From contig JAFGOZ010000212.1 of assembly GCA_016926235.1 (NCBI GenBank), positions 1-57,420 on the forward strand: a stretch of DNA of 57,420 bases, read 5' to 3'. This DNA comes from Bacteroidales bacterium. GTDB taxonomy: Bacteria > Bacteroidota > Bacteroidia > Bacteroidales > UBA10428. Shown in pieces: positions 16,527 to 25,365 of the stretch. The stretch's first letter is position 1. Each line of letters starts with the position of its first letter. The notes under the pieces were generated by a model. That model did no database searches and was not told the origin of the DNA. It saw nothing but the letters and a program-made list of their open reading frames with translations. Made by a program: the position numbers and the translations under genes.

Positions 16527-18725
16527 ATGAAGAATAACTACCGTTTAAAGGTTGTTAAATACAATCATATGGTTTTTGGAATGTTAATACTTACATTTTT
16601 ATCCTGTAAAAAAGAACTGAATGAAGATATAAAAGAATCCGATCATGGCATAACTACTCTCTCCGGAACTTATTCTTGGAAAAGTATTGCCATAGGAGGC
16701 GGCGGATTTGTTACAGGATTTACTACTTGTCCAACCGAACAAAATCTTATTTATATGAGAACTGATGTAGGTGGAGCATATCGTTGGATTGAAGAAACAC
16801 AATCATGGAAACCGGTTACCGATTTTGTGAATAGCGATGAAACCTCTCTTTTGGGTATTGAAAGCATTGCAATAGATCCCGCTAGTCCTAATAAAGTATA
16901 TATTGCTGCAGGTACAGAGTATTGGGATGAAGGTCTTTCATGCATTCTTATATCCAGTGATTATGGTGAAACATTTGCAAAAATTGATGTTACTTCTCAG
17001 TTTACATTCCATGGGAATGGGATGGGAAGACAAAACGGAGAACGTTTAGTTGTTGATCCAAATAAGGGAAATATTCTTTTTTGTGGAACACGCAAAAATG
17101 GATTATGGAAAAGCGAAAACAGTGGGCAAACATGGTCTTTAGTTAGAAGTTTTCCTATTACCACTACATCAAACAATAACGGGATATGTTTTATTCAGTT
17201 TGATGAATCATCTGCATCAAATAATAATGCTACTCAAATCATATATGTTGGTATATCTCGGGTCGGAGGGACTAATATATATGTATCAAAAAATGCTGGA
17301 AATACATGGGATCCTCTACCGAACTCTGTTACTGACTATATGCCAATGCGCTGTTTATTACGTAATGAATTTTTATATGTAACATATGGAAATGCTGAAG
17401 GTCCCTGGAATACGACAACTGGTCTTGTTATTAAATATAACACTGCAACTGATGAAAAAAGTACTATTAGCCCGGAGACCGGGAATGCATTTAGTGGCAT
17501 TACAATAAGTACAGATAATTCCATCTTACTGGTATCTAGTATAAATAAATGGATAAACCAGGGAGGTACATATGGGGATGAGATATATAGAAGCACTGAC
17601 GGGGGCAGTTCATGGACTCGTTTGTTTCAGGATAAGTTATCATCCCTTAATAACGGGGGTATTGGATGGATATCAGGTTCTTCATTGCATTGGGCCGGGG
17701 ATATTAAAATTGATCCATATAATAAAGACCGTGCTTTTGTGACATCAGGGAATGGAGTATTTATGACGACAAACCTTACTTCAGGCAATCCAATTTGGGT
17801 ATTTACTTCAAAAGGATTAGAAGAAACCGTTCCCTATGATGTAATAAGTATTCCCGGAGGGCCAACAATTTCCGTTATAGCTGATTATGATGGATATACT
17901 CATCATGATGTAGCCCAATACCCTTCCAAAAACCATTATCCCACGATGGGAACTTGTACTGGTCTTGCATATGCGTCCAAAAAGCCTAATTTTGTAGTCA
18001 GGGTCGGAGGTAGTGAAAACAATAAAGCTATGTATTATAGTGAGGATACTGGATTTTTCTGGAAAAGAGTACCCACTAATTCTATTGGTAAATATGCAGG
18101 TAAAGTTGCAATATCTGCAGATGGAGAATGTATTTTATGGTCACCAGGGGGATCGAGTGTATACTGGACAACTGACATAGGAGCAACCTGGAATACTTGT
18201 AATGGAATAAGCGGTTCATTTGCGCCTGTTGCTGATTACGAAAATCCAAATGTTTTCTATGCCTATTCTGCTGGAAAGATTTATATTAGCAATGATAAGG
18301 GTAAATCTTTTCTGGGCTTTGATACGGGATTTTCAGGTGGAGGAAAATTAATTAGAGCAATCCCGGGGAAAGAAGGACATGTGCTTATTCCGGCAGGCAG
18401 CTCGGGCTTGTATATTACTAAAGATAAAGGCACTACTTTTACCCAAATTGAAACAGTTACGCGATGCGATGCTGTTAGTGCCGGTAAGCCTGCTGAAGGG
18501 AGTAATTATCCTTCCATTTTTATTTATGGCATTACCGTTGACGACAGCAATTTAGGGATACATCGCAGTGATGACATCGGCGAAACATGGGTACGGTGCG
18601 ACGATGATGACCATCAGTTTGGAAGCCTGGCAAATGGTGGTTTTGTAGTCGGAGATAACAATATCTTTGGCCGGGTATACAGAAGTACAGCCGGGCGGGG
18701 AATTGTTTATGGTGACATAGATTAA
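16527..18725 (+). CDS. GH74 endo-xyloglucanase-type lipoprotein
   Basis: A 732-residue protein from the ATG at 16527. Codons for an upstream ATG (16485) also exist, but 16527 gives a normal signal, ending TFLSCKKELNED, with acidic residues after Cys suggesting surface display. GH74 marks: GGGGFVTGFTTCPTEQN, then LIYMRTDVGGAYRW with the catalytic base D80. The acid lies in VIADYDGYTHHD (D453; the usual form is GDxxGFRH). Repeated propeller-blade motifs such as YRSTDGGSSWTRL and SDDIGETWVR make the two seven-bladed beta-propellers. It cuts the beta-1,4-glucan backbone of xyloglucan with inversion. This is the only endo-acting backbone enzyme in the locus, so it should start degradation outside the cell. 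Confidence 0.9.
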   Translation: MKNNYRLKVVKYNHMVFGMLILTFLSCKKELNEDIKESDHGITTLSGTYSWKSIAIGGGGFVTGFTTCPTEQNLIYMRTDVGGAYRWIEETQSWKPVTDFVNSDETSLLGIESIAIDPASPNKVYIAAGTEYWDEGLSCILISSDYGETFAKIDVTSQFTFHGNGMGRQNGERLVVDPNKGNILFCGTRKNGLWKSENSGQTWSLVRSFPITTTSNNNGICFIQFDESSASNNNATQIIYVGISRVGGTNIYVSKNAGNTWDPLPNSVTDYMPMRCLLRNEFLYVTYGNAEGPWNTTTGLVIKYNTATDEKSTISPETGNAFSGITISTDNSILLVSSINKWINQGGTYGDEIYRSTDGGSSWTRLFQDKLSSLNNGGIGWISGSSLHWAGDIKIDPYNKDRAFVTSGNGVFMTTNLTSGNPIWVFTSKGLEETVPYDVISIPGGPTISVIADYDGYTHHDVAQYPSKNHYPTMGTCTGLAYASKKPNFVVRVGGSENNKAMYYSEDTGFFWKRVPTNSIGKYAGKVAISADGECILWSPGGSSVYWTTDIGATWNTCNGISGSFAPVADYENPNVFYAYSAGKIYISNDKGKSFLGFDTGFSGGGKLIRAIPGKEGHVLIPAGSSGLYITKDKGTTFTQIETVTRCDAVSAGKPAEGSNYPSIFIYGITVDDSNLGIHRSDDIGETWVRCDDDDHQFGSLANGGFVVGDNNIFGRVYRSTAGRGIVYGDID

Positions 18726-18783
18726 AAGAGCTTTACATATTTATAAAACACAATCTACATTAAAAACCTTAATACTTAAACTT

Positions 18784-21192
18784 ATGACCCGGCTAAAGAA
18801 TATATTATTAGTTATTTTAATTATGACCTTTTTCAACTCATGCGTGAAAAAATCTGCCTCTGTAAGATTAGTTGAAGATTTTGATGAAAACTGGCAGTTT
18901 AACTTATCATCCGATTCAACAGGAAATATTGATGAGGCAAATTGGCGTACATTAAATTTGCCTCACGATTGGAGCATTGAAGGTGAGTTTAGCGAAACAT
19001 GTCCTGCTACACCCGGAGGAGGTGCATTACCTGGTGGTATTGGCTGGTATAAAAAAACATTTAAAATATCTGAAAACGATAATAGCAAAAATATCTTTAT
19101 CCTCTTTGACGGAATATATAGAAACAGTGAAGTATATATAAACGATCATTTGCTGGGTATGCGGCCATATGGGTATATTTCATTTCAATATGATCTTACA
19201 CCTTACCTAATTTACGGGAACAATGAAAATGTATTGAAGGTGAAAGTGGATAATTCAAAACAACCTAACTCAAGATGGTATAGTGGTTCAGGAATCTATC
19301 GGAATGTTTGGATGATAAAAACCAACAAAATTCATGTAGACCTTTGGGGTACATTTGTACAAACCACTGAAGTGAGTAAAGAAAAAGCAAAGGTTCTGAT
19401 TTCTACAAACGTAATAAATTCATCTGCTATAGATGCTACTATAGAAGTACTTACAAGCATAATAGGAAATGACGGGAAAAAGGTAACTGAAAAATTTGAT
19501 GAAATGGTAGTTTCAGCTGGAGCTTCAAATGAAATATTACAGGCATTGGATGTTTCATCACCCATTTTATGGTCATTAGAAACACCTAATTTGTATAAAG
19601 CACTTACTGAGATAAAGCAAGATGGGAAAACCATTGATACGTATGAAACCAATTTCGGGATAAGAAGCTTTGAATTTGATGTAGATAAGGGATTTATACT
19701 AAACGGAAAACAGGTTAAAATAAATGGTGTTTGCAACCATCATGACCTTGGATGCCTTGGTGCTGCGGTGAATAAAAGGGCCATAGAAAGACAGCTTGAA
19801 ATCCTGAAAGAAATGGGATGTAATGGAATCCGTACTTCGCATAACCCTCCTGCTCCTGAATTACTTGATTTATGCGATAAAATGGGTTTTATTGTAATGG
19901 ATGAGGCCTATGATATGTGGGCAAAGAGGAAAACACAATATGATTATTCCCTTAATTGGGATGAGTGGTATGAAAAAGATTTACAAGATCTCATAATACG
20001 GGATCGTAACCATCCGTCTGTTTTTGTTTGGAGTATTGGTAATGAAATACTTGAACAATGGGACACTTCGGGGATCAGATGGGGAAAAATTCTTACAGAT
20101 ATAGTCAAAGATTTAGACACTACTCGTCCGGTAACTGCAGCATGTAATCCTCCAGGTCCCTGGAATAATGTAGTAATGTCAAATGCTTTGGACCTTATCG
20201 GATACAATTATAAACATAGCGATTATGAAAAGTTTCATGAAATATTTCCCGGCAAAAAATTCATTGCTACGGAAACCGTATCAGGTCTTATGAGCCGTGG
20301 ACATTACGATATGCCTTCAGATAGCATAAGGCGTTGGCCAATCAGATGGGATATTCCATTCACAACAGGAAATCCAGATAATACAGTTTCTGCTTATGAT
20401 AATGTGAGTGCCCCCTGGGGATCAACACATGAAGAAACGTGGAAGATTATTAAAAAACATGATTTCCTTTCAGGGCAATATATTTGGACGGGATTTGACT
20501 ATCTAGGTGAACCTACTCCATATGGATGGCCCTCCAGAAGTTCTTATTTTGGAATTATTGACCTGGCTGGTTTCCCCAAGGATGTATACTATATGTATCA
20601 AAGCGAATGGACTGACAAAGATGTTTTGTATATATACCCGCACTGGAACTGGGAAGAAGGACAATTGGTGGATGTTATAGCCTATACAAATTTTGATGAG
20701 GCGGAACTCTTCCTGAATGATAGATCTCTTGGCAAAAAATCAAAACAAGGGGATGACTTGCATCTGATGTGGAGGGTGGCTTTTGAACCAGGAATTCTTA
20801 AAGCTATTGGAAAAACCGGCGAAAAAGTGAAGGAAACCATTATGAAAACAGCCGATAAACCTGCAAAAATAGTTCTTACACCCGATAGAAGCACTATCCA
20901 GGCGGATGGCAAAGACCTTTCATTTATTACAGTTGATATTATTGATAAGGAAGGAACAATTGTTCCTTACGCTGACAATCTTGTAAACTTTTCTGTTGAA
21001 GGAAATGGCAAAATTGTGGGAGTGGATAATGGCAATCAGATAAGTCATGAACCTTTTAAAGCAAATTATCGAAAAGCATATAACGGTAAATGCCTTGTCG
21101 TTCTTCAATCAAACAAGAATAGTGGAGAGATAAAATTAACTGCCTCCTCGGAAGGATTAGAACCTGCTTCTACAACTATTATTTTAAAATAA
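18784..21192 (+). CDS. GH2 beta-galactosidase-type lipoprotein
   Basis: An 802-residue protein. The lipobox is FFNSCVKK. Order: jelly-roll sugar-binding domain (~30-190; LPHDWSIEGEF, RWYSGSGIYRNV), Ig-like domain (~200-300), and TIM barrel with acid/base E421 in WSIGNE and nucleophile E497 in IATETVSG. Then comes a DUF4982-type region (~600-670; YPHWNWEEGQLVDVIAYTNF) and a C-terminal bacterial Ig/invasin-like domain (~690-800). The barrel end FDYLGEPTPYGWP is typical of Bacteroidota GH2 beta-galactosidases. It would take beta-1,2-galactose from xyloglucan side chains (after fucose removal) in the periplasm. It sits 58 bases after GH74 and 16 bases before the next enzyme. Confidence 0.9.
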   Translation: MTRLKNILLVILIMTFFNSCVKKSASVRLVEDFDENWQFNLSSDSTGNIDEANWRTLNLPHDWSIEGEFSETCPATPGGGALPGGIGWYKKTFKISENDNSKNIFILFDGIYRNSEVYINDHLLGMRPYGYISFQYDLTPYLIYGNNENVLKVKVDNSKQPNSRWYSGSGIYRNVWMIKTNKIHVDLWGTFVQTTEVSKEKAKVLISTNVINSSAIDATIEVLTSIIGNDGKKVTEKFDEMVVSAGASNEILQALDVSSPILWSLETPNLYKALTEIKQDGKTIDTYETNFGIRSFEFDVDKGFILNGKQVKINGVCNHHDLGCLGAAVNKRAIERQLEILKEMGCNGIRTSHNPPAPELLDLCDKMGFIVMDEAYDMWAKRKTQYDYSLNWDEWYEKDLQDLIIRDRNHPSVFVWSIGNEILEQWDTSGIRWGKILTDIVKDLDTTRPVTAACNPPGPWNNVVMSNALDLIGYNYKHSDYEKFHEIFPGKKFIATETVSGLMSRGHYDMPSDSIRRWPIRWDIPFTTGNPDNTVSAYDNVSAPWGSTHEETWKIIKKHDFLSGQYIWTGFDYLGEPTPYGWPSRSSYFGIIDLAGFPKDVYYMYQSEWTDKDVLYIYPHWNWEEGQLVDVIAYTNFDEAELFLNDRSLGKKSKQGDDLHLMWRVAFEPGILKAIGKTGEKVKETIMKTADKPAKIVLTPDRSTIQADGKDLSFITVDIIDKEGTIVPYADNLVNFSVEGNGKIVGVDNGNQISHEPFKANYRKAYNGKCLVVLQSNKNSGEIKLTASSEGLEPASTTIILK

Positions 21193-21208
21193 AGGTTTTT
21201 GATAGATT

Positions 21209-22867
21209 ATGACTACAAGAAAATGGGTTAGTATATTATGCTTTTACGGTTTCGCTGTAATTGCAAACGCTCAGGAAACACAAGGATTTTTCATCAATGA
21301 TCTTAAACCAAAAGTTCCGATAATTCCTGACGGTATTGAATATATGTTTCCTTGTGAAGAGGCCACGGTAAAAATTTCTATCCAAACGGCAAATATCAAA
21401 AGCAAAGTATCGCCCTACATATATGGCAATAATGCCAACGTGTATATGACGCAAATGATTGACCAGGATTCTCTTATTGAACGATTACAGTGGTTATCTC
21501 CCAATATTTTGCGCTATCCTGGCGGAAACCTTAGCAATTTGTTTTTCTGGAATGCTGAACCTGGCAAACTACCAACCGATGTACCCGATTCACTTTGGGG
21601 GGGTATTGAAAAACCCTATCTTGAAGAATATTGGTTTGGTCGTAACAATGCTTCAAAGACTCTTTCAGTAGACAATTACTATAAAATGTTGGAAATGGTA
21701 GGGGCTACTGGCATTATATGCGTTAATTTTGCTTATTCGCGCTATGGTCTAAGTGATAACCCGGTTGGTGCTGCGGCGCATTTGGCAGCAGAGTGGGTTC
21801 GTTATGACAAAGGCCGCACAAGATATTGGGAAATAGGTAACGAAAATTATGGTTCCTGGCAGGCTGGCTACAAAATTGATACTTCAAAAAACAAAGACGG
21901 CCAACCTGAACTAATTTCAGGTGAACTTTATGGAAAGCATTTTTTGGTTTTTGCTGACTCAATGCGTAAAGCAGCAAGAGAGGTTGGAAACGATATTAAA
22001 CTTGGTGCTGTAGTTCTCGAAGCAGCAAATTCGTGGGCAAAAGATCCAGAAAAATATTGGAACCAAGGATTCTTCAATACTGCCGGAAATGCTGCGGATT
22101 TTTTTATTCTTCATAGTTATTTTACTCCCTATGAACAGAATTCCAATATACCAACAATTTTAAACTCAGCAGAACATGAAACCAAAAGAATGAAAGACTT
22201 TATTTTGGCTGATTGTGAGAGAAATAATGTTGAGGTAAAACCACTTGCACTTACTGAATGGAACATATTTGCCATTGGTTCAAAACAATCTTGTTCATAT
22301 ATTAATGGTATGCATTCAGTATTGGTTTTAGGTGAATTAATGAAAAATCAGTATGGACAAGCCTCCCGCTGGAACCTGGCTAATGGCTATGCCAATGGAA
22401 ATGACCATGGAATGTTCAGCCAGGGCGACGAGCCCGGTGTACCAAAATGGAATCCTCGTCCGGTATATTATTATATGTATTATTTCCAAAAGTTTTTTGG
22501 AGATAAATTGGTCGAAAACACTGTGGAAGGGAGTGAAGATATTATTGCCTATACTTCTGTTTTTTCCACAGGAGATATTGGTATGGTAATAGTCAATAAA
22601 GGAACTGAAAATCAAACTGTATTAATAAATACTGATAAAGGAGTGAATAAAAGTCATTTTTACTTTTATTCGTTAACAGGAGGGGATGACAATGGAGATT
22701 TTTCACAAAGAGTCATTATAAATAAGGTAGTACCGAAAAGGATATCTGGTGGACCAATTGAAGAGTTCCCGGATATTAAAGCATGGACTGCCAGAGCCGG
22801 GAAAGAAGGAATAATAATTAAATCACCCGTGTATTCCGTACAATATATTTTAATAAAGAAAAAGTAG
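21209..22867 (+). CDS. Clan GH-A glycosidase, GH51-like (alpha-L-arabinofuranosidase type)
   Basis: A 552-residue protein with a type I signal ending IANAQE. The barrel opens with VSPYIYGNN, then LRYPGGNLSNLFFW. The acid/base is E212 in WEIGNENYG and the probable nucleophile E350 in LTEWNI. A C-terminal beta-sandwich carries GMVIVNKG. The PGG and GNEN motifs fit GH51-like arabinofuranosidases, but the protein is missing the usual GIFFEDIN opening, so GH44, GH39 or an unassigned GH-A family remains possible. In a xyloglucan locus it could remove L-arabinofuranose side chains, or be a second backbone enzyme. It lies 10 bases before the GH95-like gene. Confidence 0.65.
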   Translation: MTTRKWVSILCFYGFAVIANAQETQGFFINDLKPKVPIIPDGIEYMFPCEEATVKISIQTANIKSKVSPYIYGNNANVYMTQMIDQDSLIERLQWLSPNILRYPGGNLSNLFFWNAEPGKLPTDVPDSLWGGIEKPYLEEYWFGRNNASKTLSVDNYYKMLEMVGATGIICVNFAYSRYGLSDNPVGAAAHLAAEWVRYDKGRTRYWEIGNENYGSWQAGYKIDTSKNKDGQPELISGELYGKHFLVFADSMRKAAREVGNDIKLGAVVLEAANSWAKDPEKYWNQGFFNTAGNAADFFILHSYFTPYEQNSNIPTILNSAEHETKRMKDFILADCERNNVEVKPLALTEWNIFAIGSKQSCSYINGMHSVLVLGELMKNQYGQASRWNLANGYANGNDHGMFSQGDEPGVPKWNPRPVYYYMYYFQKFFGDKLVENTVEGSEDIIAYTSVFSTGDIGMVIVNKGTENQTVLINTDKGVNKSHFYFYSLTGGDDNGDFSQRVIINKVVPKRISGGPIEEFPDIKAWTARAGKEGIIIKSPVYSVQYILIKKK

Positions 22868-22877
22868 CATAGCTAAT

Positions 22878-25361
22878 ATGAATATATGTATACCAGCACT
22901 TCAAACGATACTTTTTGCTTTTATTCTTGTGTTTCAGTCTGTTTCTGCCCAGACAGATAAAGAATCAGTATCACCGATGGAATCTGGATATGAGTCGCCG
23001 GAAATAGGGTTTACAAGCTGGCTTCCGGCGCGTGACTGGCAAAATGCCTTACTTTTGGGCAATGGCACTTTGGGTGCCATGATATTTGGAAATCCGCATG
23101 ATGAAACAATTATACTAAATCATGCTGCCTTATTTCTGCCATCTTTACCACCGAGTGTTAAGACTATTAACCAGTTTTCGAGGCTGGATGAGATAAGAAA
23201 ACTGATGCTGGAAGGAAAATTTGTTGAAGCTACACAGATACCTATTGAAATTGCTAAAGAAGAAGGATATAATGACTTGCTATGGGTTGATCAATATCAG
23301 CCGGCTTTTGACATAAAACTAAAACAGGAGGCGGGCAATATTCAACGATACAAAAGAAGCCTTAATTACGAAACGGGTGAAGCAAAAGTGGAATGGGAGC
23401 AAAATGGAAAATATTATTGCCGTTCCATGTTCACTTCGCGTTCGGATACAATAATTGTATTGAAAATATCAGGTACAGGAAAGATCAACTGTAGCATTCA
23501 TTTTGAACGTCGTCCTGTAGAGTGGAACGAATGGGGTTTTATAAACGAATATTTCAGGAGTACCGAAATATCAGCGGAAGAAACCGTATTAAAATATAGA
23601 TGTGAATACAAAAAGAACTGGGATGGAAGCTTAAAAGGATTTGACGGTCTTGGAAAACTTTATCTTAAGGGAGGTAGATCCAGAGTTGAAGGCAATGATA
23701 TAATTATTAGCGATGCAGATGAAGTTACCATGTTCATAAAGATTGAACCGTTTTATAATTATGAAGACAAGTTTTTTGATGCAATTTTAAATGATTTTAA
23801 AAAGCTGGAAGGTAAAGATTATAAGACCCTTTTATCAGATCATGTAAAAGTTCATGGGGAATTGTTTAAGAGGGTGACTTTGGATCTGAATGGTGCGCCG
23901 GAAGATTTTGACCTTGATGCAGAAATTATGGTTCACCAGGCGAAGGAACGGTTCAGCCGGGCTTTTGTTCAGAGAGAGTTTTATGCAGCCCGATACAATA
24001 TATTATGTGCAACCGGAATTTACCCGCCTAATTTGCAGGGTATATGGAATGGTTTCTGGTCACCACCCTGGCGTTCCGGTTTTACTCATGACGGGAATCT
24101 GCCAACGGCTGTTTCCTCTTTCATGTGTTCCAATATGCCTGAGTTAATGATGTCATTCATTAATTATCATACTAAGAATGTACCCGACTATAAAGAGAAT
24201 GCCCAAAGGCTGTATGGATGCCGTGGAATAAATGTGCCCGGACATAGCAGCGTGAATGGGTATAATATACATTTTAGCGAAACATGGTGTCTTTCATTCT
24301 GGACTGGTGGCGCCGGTTGGGCAGCAGGTATTTTTTATGATTATTATTTATATACCGGTGATCTCAAATATCTTAAAGAAAAAGGGTATCCTTTTATGAA
24401 GGAGGCAGCGCTATTTTATGAGGATTTTCTGACAATTGGTGACAATGGTAAATATATTTTCAATCCTTCATATTCTCCTGAGAATAACCCAAAAAATTCA
24501 CCATCGCAAGCTACCTTAAATGCTACCATGGATGTGATGATTGCAAAACAAACACTTCGTAATTGTATTGAAGCCGGTAAGCTGGTTGGAGAGGATAAAA
24601 CCCAAATTGACAAATGGGCTGATATGCTAACAAAAATGCCGGAGTATGAGGTGAATGAAAATGGGGAACTAAGAGAATGGTTATGGCCTGGTTTGGAAGA
24701 TAATCATGCGCACCGGCATGTATCTCAATTATATGGTTTGTACGATCTGATTGATCCGGATCTGGCTGCAAATCCGGCATTAATGGAAGGTGCAAAAAAA
24801 GCTATTGATAAACGTATGGAAGTACGTCGCAGGGACCATGGAGGCGAAATGGTGTTTGGTATGGCGCAAATGGCATGTGTAGCAGCCAATTTGGGTGAGC
24901 GCGATATGGTAAGCGATATAATAAAATGGCTATCGGCTCAATACTGGAGCAATTCGCTTGCTACCTATCATAATCCCGGAAACCTTTTTAATATGGACCT
25001 TAGCGGAGGTTTTCAGGCGGTGATAATAAAATCGCTGGTTTATTCTGAAAAGGGACTTATATCCCTGTTTCCCGGAATGCCAAAAGACTGGGAAAATGGA
25101 AGTATTAAAGGGGTTCTTCTCAGGAATCAGATTGAAATGAAAGAATTGAAATGGAACAAAGAGGCCATTACATTAGTATTAAACTCCCGGATTAATCAGA
25201 GCCTTACTTTGAAACTGCCATCTGAGTTGAAAAATATATCTGTTTTGAGTAATAATGGCACAGCAGAGAAAAATAAAAAAAATAGAGATGAAGTAATTCT
25301 TACACTTAAAAAAGGAGAGAATTGCCGGCTTGAAATTAAACTGATAAACTGGATAGAATAA
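22878..25361 (+). CDS. GH95-family alpha-L-fucosidase/alpha-L-galactosidase-like enzyme
   Basis: An 827-residue protein with a signal ending SVSAQTD. N-terminal beta domain (WLPARDWQNALLLGNGTLGAM read in two parts), a helical linker, an (alpha/alpha)6 barrel and a C-terminal sandwich. Family marks: NLQGIWN followed by SPPW, acid E535 in SPEN, and HRHVSQLYGLY with preceding D608 as the probable base-activating Asp. The water-holding pair, normally N-x-N, reads D405-G-N407. GH95 enzymes are inverting and act on alpha-1,2-linked L-fucose, or L-galactose in some members. This suits the fucosylated (F) side chain of xyloglucan. It overlaps no gene; only 4 bases separate it from the GH97 gene. Confidence 0.8.
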   Translation: MNICIPALQTILFAFILVFQSVSAQTDKESVSPMESGYESPEIGFTSWLPARDWQNALLLGNGTLGAMIFGNPHDETIILNHAALFLPSLPPSVKTINQFSRLDEIRKLMLEGKFVEATQIPIEIAKEEGYNDLLWVDQYQPAFDIKLKQEAGNIQRYKRSLNYETGEAKVEWEQNGKYYCRSMFTSRSDTIIVLKISGTGKINCSIHFERRPVEWNEWGFINEYFRSTEISAEETVLKYRCEYKKNWDGSLKGFDGLGKLYLKGGRSRVEGNDIIISDADEVTMFIKIEPFYNYEDKFFDAILNDFKKLEGKDYKTLLSDHVKVHGELFKRVTLDLNGAPEDFDLDAEIMVHQAKERFSRAFVQREFYAARYNILCATGIYPPNLQGIWNGFWSPPWRSGFTHDGNLPTAVSSFMCSNMPELMMSFINYHTKNVPDYKENAQRLYGCRGINVPGHSSVNGYNIHFSETWCLSFWTGGAGWAAGIFYDYYLYTGDLKYLKEKGYPFMKEAALFYEDFLTIGDNGKYIFNPSYSPENNPKNSPSQATLNATMDVMIAKQTLRNCIEAGKLVGEDKTQIDKWADMLTKMPEYEVNENGELREWLWPGLEDNHAHRHVSQLYGLYDLIDPDLAANPALMEGAKKAIDKRMEVRRRDHGGEMVFGMAQMACVAANLGERDMVSDIIKWLSAQYWSNSLATYHNPGNLFNMDLSGGFQAVIIKSLVYSEKGLISLFPGMPKDWENGSIKGVLLRNQIEMKELKWNKEAITLVLNSRINQSLTLKLPSELKNISVLSNNGTAEKNKKNRDEVILTLKKGENCRLEIKLINWIE

Positions 25362-25365
25362 TACT

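Noticed and set aside
18784..21192. GH2 as beta-mannosidase or glucuronidase
   Set aside because: TETVSGLMSRG and the GWPSRSSYFG end match Bacteroidota beta-galactosidases better, and the context fits galactose removal.
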